This document shows positions 29,408 through 38,626 of a stretch of DNA of 64,000 nucleotides, in pieces. Within the stretch, counting starts at the first letter, position 1; each line of letters opens with the position of its first letter. Below the pieces are notes generated by a model. It searched no databases and was not told the DNA's origin. It saw nothing but the letters and a program-made list of their open reading frames with translations. The stretch comes from Pseudarthrobacter sp. NamE2 (lineage in GTDB: Bacteria; Actinomycetota; Actinomycetes; Actinomycetales; Micrococcaceae), in NCBI RefSeq assembly GCF_005796205.1, contig NZ_VAHN01000014.1, positions 1-64,000 on the forward strand. Reading direction: 5' to 3'. A program made the translations under genes and the position numbers.

Positions 29408-29884
29408 ATGGCTGGCCACACACAGAACCCTGCCGACGGGGATTACGGCGCGGGTGCGGCTAAGGCGTCGGAGACCACTTCCATCCATCTCACCCCCGTA
29501 CGGGATGAGCCGACTATCGCCCCCAAGCTTTCCTCCGAGGAGCGGAACTCCATCGAGGCCCTCCCGGCCGGCTCGGCGCTGCTCGTGGCGCACAGCGGTC
29601 CCAACGCCGGCGCCCGCTTCCTGCTGGATTCCGACGTCACCACGGCTGGCCGGCACCCGGACGCCGACATCTTCCTGGACGACGTCACCGTCTCGCGCCG
29701 GCACGTCGAGTTCCGCCGCACTGCCCGCAGCTTCGAGGTAGTGGACATGAACAGCCTGAACGGTACCTACGTCAACCATGACCGGGTGGACTCCGTGGAG
29801 CTGAAATCCGGCAGCGAAGTCCAGATCGGGAAATTCCGCCTTACCTTCTACCTGAGCCCTGCCACCGCTGCAGGCCGCGGCTGA
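29408..29884 (+). CDS. garA: FHA-domain regulator GarA/OdhI
   Basis: 158 residues. The unphosphorylated form binds and inhibits 2-oxoglutarate dehydrogenase and modulates glutamate metabolism in relatives; phosphorylation by Pkn kinases closes it off. The N-terminal ETTS phosphosite carries T23 and T24. The FHA domain (about 55-150) has G81-R82, S96-R-R-H99 and S116-L-N118-G. A strong AGAGGAGG precedes the ATG. A kinase candidate is the PASTA kinase at 44303-46426, although PknG/PknB homologues elsewhere are likelier. Confidence 0.93.
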   Translation: MAGHTQNPADGDYGAGAAKASETTSIHLTPVRDEPTIAPKLSSEERNSIEALPAGSALLVAHSGPNAGARFLLDSDVTTAGRHPDADIFLDDVTVSRRHVEFRRTARSFEVVDMNSLNGTYVNHDRVDSVELKSGSEVQIGKFRLTFYLSPATAAGRG

Positions 29885-29901
29885 TCCGGGGACCGCTGCC
29901 T

Positions 29902-30624
29902 GTGGCAATGGCACAACCGGAACGCCGGGGACCGCAGGTCCTGAACATCGGCGAAGTCCTCGCGCAACTCAGCGCCGACTTCCCCGGCATGACTGCGTCC
30001 AAAATACGCTTCCTGGAGGAAAAAGGCCTGATCAACCCGCGGCGTACGCCGGCGGGTTACCGGCAGTACTCCGACGGCGACGTGGAACGGCTGCGCTTCG
30101 TCCTTGCCCTGCAGCGGGACCAGTACCTCCCCCTGAAAGTCATCAAGGACTACCTTGACGCCATCGACCGGGGGGAGCGGCCCGAAAACCTTCCGCCCGG
30201 CGTCGTGGTGTCCCCACGCATCGTGTCCGACGAACTGGCCGCCGAACTCCAGAACCGCGGGCGCAAGCTGACGGAGGAACAGCTCCGGACGGAGTCCGGG
30301 GCCAGCGTTCCGCTGCTCCAGGCACTCCTGGATTACGGACTCATCAGCCACAGCAACGGCGAGTTCGGAGAACATGCCCTCCAGGTTGCCCGCGCCTGCG
30401 TCCAGCTGGAAAGCCATGGGCTGGAACCCCGGCACCTGCGCCCGTTCCAGGCCGCGGCCGAGCGTGAGTTCGGCCTGGTGGAGCGTGCCGTGGCGCCGCT
30501 TGCCTCCCGGAAGGACTCCGCGTCCCAGGCACGGGCAGCCGAGGCCGCCCGTGAGATCAGCGACCTCTGCCTCACCCTGCACCGTGCCCTGGTGCAGGAC
30601 CACATCTCACGCATGGACATCTGA
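29902..30624 (+). CDS. ftsR: MerR-family regulator, FtsR type
   Basis: 240 residues. N-terminal MerR winged helix (NIGEVLAQLSADFPGMTASKIRFLEEKGLI, ends given) with PRRTPAGYRQYSDGDVERLRFVLALQRD. The rest is helical without metal-binding cysteines. It is the orthologue by position of Rv1828 and of the corynebacterial cell-division regulator FtsR, reported to activate ftsZ. Start GTG 29902; ATG 29908 is an in-frame alternative. Stop and next start overlap by one base. Confidence 0.85.
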   Translation: MAMAQPERRGPQVLNIGEVLAQLSADFPGMTASKIRFLEEKGLINPRRTPAGYRQYSDGDVERLRFVLALQRDQYLPLKVIKDYLDAIDRGERPENLPPGVVVSPRIVSDELAAELQNRGRKLTEEQLRTESGASVPLLQALLDYGLISHSNGEFGEHALQVARACVQLESHGLEPRHLRPFQAAAEREFGLVERAVAPLASRKDSASQARAAEAAREISDLCLTLHRALVQDHISRMDI

Positions 30625-31127
30625 TGATTGAAGTCGAGATCGTAGGCGTTCGGATCGAACTGCCTTCCAACCAGCCCCTGGTCCTGCTGCGCGAAATGCA
30701 CGGCGAACGCCATGTTCCAATCTGGATCGGCACTCCCGAGGCCAGCGCCATAGCCCTCGCCCAGCAGGGCGTGGTCCCGCCGCGCCCCATGACCCACGAC
30801 CTCCTGGTGGATGTGGTGGAGTCGCTGGGCCACAGCGTGGTCAGCGTGAATATCGTGGCAGTGGAAGACAACATCTTTTACGGGCAGCTTCAATTCGAGA
30901 ACGGCACCACTGTCAGTTCGAGGGCGTCCGATGCCCTGGCTGTGGCGCTCCGGGCAAAGTGCCGCATCTGGTGCGCGGATTCCGTGATGGATGAGGCGGG
31001 CGTCCGCATCACCGAACATGATGAGGGCGAGGACACAGAGCCCGGTCCCACCGTGGACGAGGAGCGTGAGCTCCGCCGCTTCCGCGAGTTCCTGGACGAT
31101 GTGGAACCTGAGGACTTCGATGGCTAA
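30624..31127 (+). CDS. Bifunctional nuclease family protein (DUF151)
   Basis: 167 residues. The BFN/DUF151 fold is recognised by MIEVEIVGVRIELPSNQP, the substrate-site segment LPIWIG-like VPIWIGTPEASAIALAQQG (internal), RPMTHDLL, and SRASDALALAL-like SSRASDALAVALR. Homologues degrade RNA and DNA in vitro; the physiological role in bacteria is unclear. The acidic C-terminus (about 130-167) is typical of actinobacterial members (Rv1829). Coupled to ftsR by TGATG. Confidence 0.88.
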   Translation: MIEVEIVGVRIELPSNQPLVLLREMHGERHVPIWIGTPEASAIALAQQGVVPPRPMTHDLLVDVVESLGHSVVSVNIVAVEDNIFYGQLQFENGTTVSSRASDALAVALRAKCRIWCADSVMDEAGVRITEHDEGEDTEPGPTVDEERELRRFREFLDDVEPEDFDG

Positions 31128-31133
31128 GGTCAC

Positions 31134-31156
31134 GTTAAGGTTGCAGTTGAGGTTGA
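31134..31156 (+). promoter_or_regulatory. Direct repeats GTTRAGGTTG before the second MerR gene
   Basis: GTTAAGGTTG (31134-31143) and GTTGAGGTTG (31146-31155) are direct repeats with a 12-base period, followed by AAAGTT. They begin 7 bases after the DUF151 stop and lie about 205 bases before GTG 31360. They are candidates for MerR binding. Confidence 0.4.
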
Positions 31157-31359
31157 AAGTTCCGACACGCCTGCTGAAAGCCCCCCGGGTCTTTGACCTG
31201 ACGCCCCGCCGGGCCTAACGTCGAAGTATCAAGTTCCCATTGCCTACGGCAGCCGCGCAAGTCACACTGGAAAGTGCGCCCAGCGAAAACTACACGCATG
31301 GTCTTCATGCCGAGGCTGCCGCAGTTGTTCCACGGGAACGTAGGACAAGGAGGATCCAG

Positions 31360-31953
31360 GTGAGTCCCAAAGGCGAAGCAGGCGGGCTGAAGCAGCCCAC
31401 GGCTGGTGTTGCTGTGCCCGCGAGCGGTGCCCAGGGCCTCCTGTTTACGGAAGACCTCCCCGTGCTGGACGAGGATGCCGGCTACCGGGGGCCCACCGCG
31501 TGCAAGGCAGCGGGCATCACCTATCGGCAGTTGGATTACTGGGCGCGCACCGGGCTTGTGGAACCCGCAGTCCGCGGTGCTGCCGGTTCCGGCTCCCAGC
31601 GGCTTTACGGCTTCCGGGACATCCTGGTGCTCAAAGTGGTCAAGCGCCTGCTCGATACCGGTGTTTCGCTGCAGCAGATCCGCACCGCCGTCGAGCACCT
31701 GCGCGAACGCGGCGTGGAGGACCTGGCGCAGATCACCCTGATGAGTGATGGCGCCAGCGTTTACGAATGCACCTCTGCTGACGAAGTGATCGACCTCGTT
31801 CAGGGCGGCCAGGGAGTGTTCGGCATTGCGGTCGGACGGGTATGGCGCGAGGTTGAAGGCAGCCTTGCCTCACTGCCCAGCGAGCATGCCGCAGAGCAGT
31901 CCTTCCCGGACGATGAACTGAGCAAGCGGCGGGCTGCCCGCAAGATCAGCTGA
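31360..31953 (+). CDS. MerR-family regulator (Rv1830 type)
   Basis: 197 residues from GTG 31360, which has AGGAGG six bases upstream; an open frame from 31240 is untranslated leader. The MerR helix-turn-helix is unusual in starting ACKAAGITYRQLDYWARTGLVEP, and a dimerisation helix (DILVLKVVKRLLDTGVSLQQI) follows. The remainder resembles an effector-like domain with no cysteines. A 230-base leader separates it from DUF151, so it may have its own promoter. Conserved last member of the gcvH-garA module. Confidence 0.88.
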   Translation: MSPKGEAGGLKQPTAGVAVPASGAQGLLFTEDLPVLDEDAGYRGPTACKAAGITYRQLDYWARTGLVEPAVRGAAGSGSQRLYGFRDILVLKVVKRLLDTGVSLQQIRTAVEHLRERGVEDLAQITLMSDGASVYECTSADEVIDLVQGGQGVFGIAVGRVWREVEGSLASLPSEHAAEQSFPDDELSKRRAARKIS

Positions 31954-31965
31954 TCCGTTTGAAAC

Positions 31966-32001
31966 GCGAGAGGGCCGCTCCCTACGGAGCGGCCTTCTCG
32001 C
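31966..32001. terminator. Convergent hairpin terminator
   Basis: The 16-base stem GCGAGAGGGCCGCTCC / GGAGCGGCCTTCTCGC (one G-T pair) with loop CTAC lies between the MerR gene and the convergent ParA-like gene. The T-run is poor, so it may work in both directions with helper factors. Confidence 0.65.
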
Positions 32002-32008
32002 TGTCTGG

Positions 32009-32839
32009 CTACCGTGCGCGGCTGCGCAGCCCCCTGCCCACAGCCATCAGGTTGGCCAGCAGGTCGTCGAACAGGGCGGCGGTGGCCTTGGCTGAATCAC
32101 CCGGCCAGTGGTGCACGGGATGCGCGGCGCCCTGGATCTGCTGCCAGTTGGCCTGCTCCGGTATACGGGGGCTCAGGAGGAGTTCGCCGAACATGGACTC
32201 CATCTCCGCCAGGCGGTAGCTGTGCTCCGAGGATCCCGTCCGGACGCGGTTGGCCACGATGCCGGCAGGGGACAGGTTGGGGGCAAACTCCTCGCGGAAC
32301 AACTGGATGGCCCGCATGGTTCGTTCCGTTCCGGCGACCGAGAAAAGTCCGGGTTCGGCAACGAGTGCCACCTTATCGCTGGCAGACCACGCCATCCTGG
32401 TAAGCCCGTTCAGCGACGGCGGGCAGTCGATCAGGACCAGCTGGTAGTTGTCCGTGCCGGCGAGGACGGAGGACAGACGGCGGAGATCGCGGCGTCCCAG
32501 GTCCGGGCGGTCGTAGATACCGGTGTAGGCGGAGCCGACGGCGACATCCAGGACAGCGGGTCCGGAACCGTTGGCATGCGTACGGGCCGTCCAGCTGCTG
32601 CCTACGACGTTTTCGGCCAGTCTTGCGCGGCGCGGGCTCTTGAGCATCCTGCCGATATCCAGCTGGTCACCGGGCTGCACACCCAGTGCTGTGGTCGCGT
32701 CCGCGTGGGGATCAAGGTCCACCACCAGCGTGCTTACACCCGCGGCCAGTGCCGCAGACGCCAATCCCGTGGTGACGGAAGTCTTGCCGACTCCACCCTT
32801 GAGGCTGCTGATGCTGACTACTTGCACTTGAGAGACCAA
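32009..32839 (-). CDS. ParA/MinD-like ATPase
   Basis: 276 residues. Walker A is SSLKGGVGKTSVTTGL; also LVVDLDPHADATTALG and LVLIDCPPSLNGLTRMAWS. It is distinct from the ParA at 19762. No ParB partner lies nearby. Homologues in actinobacteria next to pyc are annotated as partition or cell-division ATPases without defined function. The start is uncertain: TTG 32839 or GTG four codons later, with no clear ribosome site. It is divergent from pyc. Confidence 0.82.
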   Translation of the reverse strand: MVSQVQVVSISSLKGGVGKTSVTTGLASAALAAGVSTLVVDLDPHADATTALGVQPGDQLDIGRMLKSPRRARLAENVVGSSWTARTHANGSGPAVLDVAVGSAYTGIYDRPDLGRRDLRRLSSVLAGTDNYQLVLIDCPPSLNGLTRMAWSASDKVALVAEPGLFSVAGTERTMRAIQLFREEFAPNLSPAGIVANRVRTGSSEHSYRLAEMESMFGELLLSPRIPEQANWQQIQGAAHPVHHWPGDSAKATAALFDDLLANLMAVGRGLRSRAR

Positions 32840-33129
32840 AACCTAACGCCGGATGCCGTGTTGGGGGTAATGTTTGCTCCGGCAGAGCCGAAGCCGGACG
32901 GTCCTGCCGCCCTACTCATCATATGTGGATGCGTCGGCGATTCCTGCCTTATCGGGACTCGGCACGGCATCCGCTGTGCTGGCCGGGGCCCTTTCCGCCG
33001 TAAGGGCTGGAAGCGATCGGGACATGACGGGAAGATCTGTGATGGTCGACACAAAGATTTGTGTTTGTCCTTGGAGGTCCTAGACACTGTGACCACTCAC
33101 CGATCCACCCGCAATGATGCAGGAGAAGT
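32840..33129. other. Divergent intergenic region, ParA-like ATPase and pyc
   Basis: 290 bases with no credible gene; short open frames lack ribosome sites. It holds the CRP-like site and palindrome annotated separately at 33038-33064 and the pyc ribosome site GCAGGAGAAG. Confidence 0.6.
33038..33064. promoter_or_regulatory. CRP/GlxR-like site overlapping a palindrome upstream of pyc
   Basis: TGTGA-TGGTCG-ACACA (33038-33053) matches the cAMP-receptor consensus TGTGA-N6-TCACA at 9 of 10 positions. It overlaps a perfect inverted repeat ACACAAA-GA-TTTGTGT at 33049-33064. Both lie about 70-90 bases before the pyc ATG. Confidence 0.5.
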
Positions 33130-36100
33130 ATGTTTTCCAAAGTTCTGGTGGCCAACCGCGGCGAAATCGCGATCAGGGCCTTCCGCGCCGGCTACGAGCT
33201 GGGCGCCAAGACCGTTGCCGTCTTCCCACATGAGGACAGGAACTCGATCCACCGCCAGAAAGCCGATGAGGCCTATCTGATCGGCGAGGAAGGGCACCCC
33301 GTCCGTGCCTACCTTGATGTCGACGAGATTGTGCGGGTGGCAAAGGAAGCCGGCGCGGACGCCATTTACCCCGGCTACGGCTTCCTGTCCGAGAACCCGG
33401 GCCTGGCCCGTGCAGCCAAGGATGCCGGCATCACCTTCGTGGGCCCGCCCGCCGAGGTCCTGGAACTGGCCGGCAACAAGGTAGCTGCGCTCAAAGCGGC
33501 GCGCGAAGCCGGCGTCCCCGTCCTCAAGTCCAGCGCCCCCTCGAAGGATTTGGATGAACTCCTGGCGGCAGCCGACGAGATCGGCTTCCCCATCTTCGCC
33601 AAGGCCGTCGCCGGCGGCGGCGGCCGCGGTATGCGGCGGGTGGACACCCGCGAGGCGCTGCCCGAGGCCTTGAAGTCCGCCATGCGCGAGGCTGACGCCG
33701 CGTTCGGCGACCCCACCATGTTCCTGGAACAGGCAGTCCTGCGGCCAAGGCACATTGAAGTGCAAATCCTGGCCGACGCCGAGGGAAACACCATCCACCT
33801 CTTCGAGCGCGACTGCTCCATCCAGCGCCGCCACCAGAAGGTTATCGAAATTGCTCCCGCGCCGAACCTGGACGAAGGCATCCGCCAGGCCCTCTACCGC
33901 GACGCCGTGAAGTTCGCCAAGGCCCTTAATTACGTCAACGCCGGCACCGTCGAATTCCTCGTGGACACTGCCGGGGAGCGCGCCGGGCAGCACGTCTTCA
34001 TCGAGATGAATCCGCGCATCCAGGTGGAGCACACCGTCACTGAAGAAGTCACTGACGTGGACCTGGTTCAGGCCCAGATGCGGATCGCCTCCGGCGAAAC
34101 GCTGGCGGACCTTGGCCTTTCGCAGGATTCGGTGCGCCTGCGCGGCGCTGCCCTGCAGAGCCGCATCACCACGGAGGACCCGGCTAACGGCTTCCGCCCC
34201 GACGTCGGAAAGATCACCGGCTACCGCTCCGCGGGCGGCGCGGGCGTCCGGCTCGACGGCGGCACCGTCTACTCGGGCGCAGAGATCAGCCCGCACTTCG
34301 ACTCCATGCTGGTCAAGCTCACCTGCCGCGGCAGGGACTACCCGACAGCAGTGGCACGCGCGCGCCGCGCGCTGGCCGAGTTCCGCATCCGGGGTGTGTC
34401 CACCAACATCTCCTTCCTGCAGGCGGTGCTGGACGATCCAGACTTCGTCGCCGGTGACGTCGCCACCAACTTCATTGATGAGCGTCCGCAGCTCCTCAAG
34501 GCACGGGTGTCCGCGGACCGCGGCACCAAACTCCTCACCTGGCTGGCCGATGTCACTGTCAACAAGCCCAACGGCGAGCTGACAGTGCACTCCAACCCCG
34601 CGGAGAAGCTGCCGTCCGTGAAGGATGTACAGGCAGCCCCCGGTTCCCGGCAGAGGCTCCTCGAACTGGGGCCGGAGGGGTTCGCCCGCGCACTCCGTGA
34701 GCAGAACGCCGTCGCCGTCACCGACACCACGTTCCGTGATGCCCACCAGTCGCTCCTGGCTACCCGTGTCCGCACCCGCGACCTCGTTGCCGCGGGACCT
34801 GCCGTCACCGCCCTCCTGCCGGAACTGTTCTCTGTCGAGGCATGGGGCGGCGCCACCTACGACGTCGCGCTCCGCTTCCTCGGGGAGGACCCGTGGGACC
34901 GCCTGGCCGCACTGCGCAAGGCCATGCCGAACGTGTGCATCCAGATGCTGCTCCGCGGCCGGAATACCGTGGGCTACACGCCCTACCCCGAAGAGGTCAC
35001 CGAGGCATTCGTCAACGAGGCAGCGGCCACGGGCATCGACATCTTCCGCATCTTCGACGCCCTGAACGACGTCAGCCAGATGGCCCCCGCAATCCGCGCC
35101 GTCCGGGCCACCGGCACCGCCGTCGCCGAAGTGGCGCTGTGCTACACCGGCGACATGCTGGACCCCAAGGAAACGCTGTACACGCTGGACTACTACCTGC
35201 AGCTTGCCCAGAAGATCGTCGACGCCGGCGCGCACATCCTGGCCATCAAGGACATGGCCGGCCTGCTGCGTCCGGCCGCCGCAGCCAAGCTCGTCGCGGC
35301 ACTGCGGGAGCGCTTCGACCTGCCGGTCCACCTGCACACCCACGACACCGCGGGCGGTCAGCTTGCCACCCTCCTGGCTGCCGTCGACGCCGGTGTGGAC
35401 GCCGTGGACGTGGCCTCCGCGTCCCTGGCCGGAACCACCAGCCAGGTGTCCGCTTCGGCCCTGGTCGCAGCCCTGGCGCACACCCCGCGGGACACCGGCC
35501 TGAGCCTCGACGCCGTCAGCTCCCTCGAGCCGTACTGGGAAGCGGTCCGCCGCGTCTACGCCCCGTTCGAGTCCGGCCTTCCGGGACCCACCGGCCGCGT
35601 CTACAAGCACGAGATTCCCGGCGGCCAGCTGTCCAACCTGCGCCAGCAGGCCATGGCCCTCGGCCTGGGGGAGCGCTTTGAAGCCATCGAGGACATGTAC
35701 ACCGCCGCCGACCGCATCCTCGGGCACCTGGTGAAGGTGACGCCGTCGTCAAAGGTGGTGGGCGACCTCGCCCTGCACCTCGTGGGACTCAACGCCGACC
35801 CCGCGGACTTCGAGGCGAACCCGCAGAACTACGACATCCCGGATTCCGTCATCGGCTTCCTGTCCGGCGAGCTCGGTGATCCCCCCGGAGGCTGGCCGGA
35901 GCCCTTCCGCACCAAGGCCCTCCAGGGCCGCAGCGTGAAGGTCCGCGACGTGGAGCTCAGCCCGGAGGACAGCGCCGCGCTGAAGTCCGATTCAAAGACC
36001 CGCCAGCACACGCTGAACCGGTTGCTCTTCGACGGACCCACCAAGGACTACCTCAAGAGCGTCGAAACCTACGGCAACATTTCCGTCCTGGACACCCGCG

Positions 36101-36528
36101 ACTACCTGTACGGACTCCAGCGCGGCAAGGAACACGAGATCCACCTCGAACGCGGCGTCCGCCTGATCGCCTCGCTGGAAGCCGTGTCGGAGCCGGACGA
36201 GAAGGGCATGCGCACCGTCATGTGCACGCTCAACGGCCAGTCCCGGCCCGTGGTGGTGCGCGACCGTTCCGTGGTGAGCAACGTCAAGTCCGCCGAGAAA
36301 GCGGATCCGGCCCAGCCGGGCCACGTCGCCGCGCCGTTCGCTGGAGCCGTCACCGTCACCGTCAAGACAGGCGACACCGTCAACGCCGGCGACACGGTGG
36401 CCACCATCGAAGCCATGAAGATGGAAGCATCCATCACGACGCCGGTGGGCGGCAAGGTCTCCCGGCTCGCCATCTCTTCCGTGGAGCAGGTACAGGGCGG
36501 CGACCTGCTGCTGGTGGTCGAACAGTGA
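33130..36528 (+). CDS. pyc: Pyruvate carboxylase
   Basis: 1132 residues in one chain; carboxylates pyruvate to oxaloacetate (anaplerosis). Biotin carboxylase occupies about 1-450 (KVLVANRGEIAIRAFRA, GGGGRGMR, EMNPRIQVEHTVTEE), carboxyltransferase about 530-830 (TDTTFRDAHQSLLATRVRT, ends given; AIKDMAGLLRP), and biotin carrier about 1060-1132 with biotinylated K1097 (EAMKMEAS). All three domains are intact. Product oxaloacetate is also the co-substrate of PrpC in this window. A GCAGGAGAAG ribosome site precedes the ATG, and a convergent hairpin follows. Confidence 0.97.
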   Translation: MFSKVLVANRGEIAIRAFRAGYELGAKTVAVFPHEDRNSIHRQKADEAYLIGEEGHPVRAYLDVDEIVRVAKEAGADAIYPGYGFLSENPGLARAAKDAGITFVGPPAEVLELAGNKVAALKAAREAGVPVLKSSAPSKDLDELLAAADEIGFPIFAKAVAGGGGRGMRRVDTREALPEALKSAMREADAAFGDPTMFLEQAVLRPRHIEVQILADAEGNTIHLFERDCSIQRRHQKVIEIAPAPNLDEGIRQALYRDAVKFAKALNYVNAGTVEFLVDTAGERAGQHVFIEMNPRIQVEHTVTEEVTDVDLVQAQMRIASGETLADLGLSQDSVRLRGAALQSRITTEDPANGFRPDVGKITGYRSAGGAGVRLDGGTVYSGAEISPHFDSMLVKLTCRGRDYPTAVARARRALAEFRIRGVSTNISFLQAVLDDPDFVAGDVATNFIDERPQLLKARVSADRGTKLLTWLADVTVNKPNGELTVHSNPAEKLPSVKDVQAAPGSRQRLLELGPEGFARALREQNAVAVTDTTFRDAHQSLLATRVRTRDLVAAGPAVTALLPELFSVEAWGGATYDVALRFLGEDPWDRLAALRKAMPNVCIQMLLRGRNTVGYTPYPEEVTEAFVNEAAATGIDIFRIFDALNDVSQMAPAIRAVRATGTAVAEVALCYTGDMLDPKETLYTLDYYLQLAQKIVDAGAHILAIKDMAGLLRPAAAAKLVAALRERFDLPVHLHTHDTAGGQLATLLAAVDAGVDAVDVASASLAGTTSQVSASALVAALAHTPRDTGLSLDAVSSLEPYWEAVRRVYAPFESGLPGPTGRVYKHEIPGGQLSNLRQQAMALGLGERFEAIEDMYTAADRILGHLVKVTPSSKVVGDLALHLVGLNADPADFEANPQNYDIPDSVIGFLSGELGDPPGGWPEPFRTKALQGRSVKVRDVELSPEDSAALKSDSKTRQHTLNRLLFDGPTKDYLKSVETYGNISVLDTRDYLYGLQRGKEHEIHLERGVRLIASLEAVSEPDEKGMRTVMCTLNGQSRPVVVRDRSVVSNVKSAEKADPAQPGHVAAPFAGAVTVTVKTGDTVNAGDTVATIEAMKMEASITTPVGGKVSRLAISSVEQVQGGDLLLVVEQ

Positions 36529-36552
36529 TCCTGGCCGCTGAGTAAGACAACG

Positions 36553-36602
36553 AAAGGGTCCTCCCACTGGAACAGCAGTTCAGTTCAATGGGAGGACCCT
36601 TT
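36553..36602. terminator. Convergent terminator between pyc and the acyl-CoA ligase
   Basis: Perfect 14-base arms AAAGGGTCCTCCCA (36553-36566) and TGGGAGGACCCTTT (36589-36602) enclose a 22-base loop. The A/T-rich stem ends could serve both strands. Confidence 0.75.
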
Positions 36603-36656
36603 CCCTTTCCAACAGGCGCCGCTGGACCAGACACGGCCCGCCTAACCACGAGTGGA

Positions 36657-38465
36657 TCAGGAACGCGGCGCCGCGTACATCTCTTCGATGATCGTCTCGA
36701 AGTCCTTCATCACCTGGGCGCGCTTGACCTTCATGGACGGGGTCAGGTGGCCGGAAGCTTCCGTAAAGTCGGCGGGGACGATGCGGAACGACTTGATGGC
36801 CTCGGCCTGCGACACCGAGGCATTGGCGGCGGTGATCAGGTCCTGGACGGCGGCCTTGACCACCGGGTTGTTGGCGGCTTCGTCGAGGGTGGTGTCGGCC
36901 GGGAGGCCGTGCCGCTGCAGCCAGCCCGGCAGCGCCTCCTGGTCCAGCGTCACCAGGGCGCTGATGAAGGGCTGGTTGTCACCGACCACCAGCACCTGTG
37001 ATACCAGCGCATCAGCCCGGATCTGGTCTTCGAGGATGGCCGGGATGACGTTCTTGCCGCCGGCGGTGACAATGATTTCTTTCTTCCGGCCGGTGATCCA
37101 AACGAAGCCGTCCTCATCCAGCCGGCCAATGTCGCCTGTGCGGAACCAGCCGTCGACGAAGGTCTCCGCCGACAGGTCCTCGCGCTTGTAGTAGCCGCGC
37201 ATCACGCAGACGCCCTTGGCGAGGATCTCGCCGTCGTCGGCAATTTTTACCGCATTGCCCGGCAGGGGCTTGCCCACCGAGCCGATCTTGATCAGGGACG
37301 GCGTGTTTACCGAGATGGGGGCAGTGGTTTCGGTCAGGCCGTAGCCCTCGAGGACCTGCAGCCCGATGCCCTGGAAGAAGTGGCCAAGGCGTTCACCGAG
37401 CGGGCCGCCGCCGGAGACTGCGTGCGCAACGCGGCCCCCCATGGCCGCGCGGAGCTTGCTGTAGACCAGCTTGTCGAAGAGGGCATGGCGCAGTTTCAGG
37501 CCAAGGCCGACGCGTCCGGCCTGCCGGGCCTTTGAAAAGGCGATGGCGGTGTCCACGGCCTTGTGGAAGATGGCGCCCTTGCCGCCGTCCTCCGCCTTGG
37601 TCAGAGCCGAGTTGTAGACCTTCTCGAAAACCCGCGGGACCGCGAGGATGAAGGTGGGCTCGTAGCTCTGCAGGTCCGAGAGCAGGTTCTTGATGTCCGG
37701 GGTGTGCGCAACAGTGGTTCCGGCGGCCATGGCCAGCACCGAAATGAAGCGGGCGAACACGTGCGCCAGAGGCAGGAACATGATGGTCTTGGCGTTCTCG
37801 TTGACGATCTCGCCAATGATGGCAAGCGCGTTGTCGGAGAGCTCGACGAAGTTTCCGTGCGTCAGTTCACAGCCCTTGGGCCGGCCTGTGGTTCCTGACG
37901 TGTAGATGATGGTGGCGACGTCGCCCAGTTTCGCTGCCGTCCGGCGGGACTCCAGCTCATCATCGCTGACGCCGGTGCCGGCTTCCCGGAGGGCGTCCAG
38001 GCCCATGCCTTCGAGCTGCCAGACGTGCTGCAAAGCGGTGAGGTTTTCCGCGGTCACGGCCTGCCGGATGACGTTTTCGTGGTGGGCAGCTTCGCCGAAG
38101 GCGGCTACGGCACCGGAGTCGCCGAGGTTCCAGGCCACCTGCGAAGGGGAGGAGGTCTCGTAGATCGGCACGGAAACGCCGCCCGCGAACCAGATGGCGA
38201 AGTCCACCAGGGCCCATTCGTAACGGGTACGGGACATGATGCCCACCCGGTCGCCGAATCCGACGCCGCTGGCAATCAGGCCTTTCGCCAGGGCCTTGAC
38301 GTCCGCGAGGAATTCAGTGGCGGTGATGTCCTGCCAGGCGCCGGCCGGATTCCGGCGCGAGAACAGTGCCGGATTGCTGGCCTTGTTGGCCTGCCGCAGC
38401 ACCAGGTCGGTGATATTGGTTTCCGGTGGGACAACAACAAGAGGCGGAACACTGAATTCGCGCAC
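36657..38465 (-). CDS. Long-chain fatty acyl-CoA ligase (FadD15-like)
   Basis: 602 residues, ANL superfamily. Activates fatty acids via acyl-AMP to acyl-CoA. The P-loop-like TIIYTSGTTGRPKGCEL, the GYGLTETTAPISVN and YGLTE-D region, and DGWFRTGDIGRLDEDGFVWITGRKKE hallmark motifs are all present. The N-terminus and order near a ROK kinase and PlsC match FadD15-type enzymes of actinobacteria. Start GTG 38465 has AAAGGAG upstream. Chain-length preference cannot be read from sequence. Confidence 0.92.
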   Translation of the reverse strand: MREFSVPPLVVVPPETNITDLVLRQANKASNPALFSRRNPAGAWQDITATEFLADVKALAKGLIASGVGFGDRVGIMSRTRYEWALVDFAIWFAGGVSVPIYETSSPSQVAWNLGDSGAVAAFGEAAHHENVIRQAVTAENLTALQHVWQLEGMGLDALREAGTGVSDDELESRRTAAKLGDVATIIYTSGTTGRPKGCELTHGNFVELSDNALAIIGEIVNENAKTIMFLPLAHVFARFISVLAMAAGTTVAHTPDIKNLLSDLQSYEPTFILAVPRVFEKVYNSALTKAEDGGKGAIFHKAVDTAIAFSKARQAGRVGLGLKLRHALFDKLVYSKLRAAMGGRVAHAVSGGGPLGERLGHFFQGIGLQVLEGYGLTETTAPISVNTPSLIKIGSVGKPLPGNAVKIADDGEILAKGVCVMRGYYKREDLSAETFVDGWFRTGDIGRLDEDGFVWITGRKKEIIVTAGGKNVIPAILEDQIRADALVSQVLVVGDNQPFISALVTLDQEALPGWLQRHGLPADTTLDEAANNPVVKAAVQDLITAANASVSQAEAIKSFRIVPADFTEASGHLTPSMKVKRAQVMKDFETIIEEMYAAPRS

Positions 38466-38626
38466 TATAGCTCCTTTGATATCCGGACTCCCGCTTCAGG
38501 GGTATGCCTACAGAGTAGTACGCCGCTGCGGGGGCCGTGCAGCACCCAAAATTACTAGTGGGTAACTTCTCCGTCAATGGTGTCCGTTGCCACGCACGGG
38601 GTCCCGGCGGGGCTGCGGTGGAAACC

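Noticed and set aside
33097..35727. 876-codon open frame on the minus strand opposite pyc
   Set aside because: Shadow of the high-GC codon pattern of pyc. No domain, no ribosome site, and pyc on the plus strand is unmistakable.
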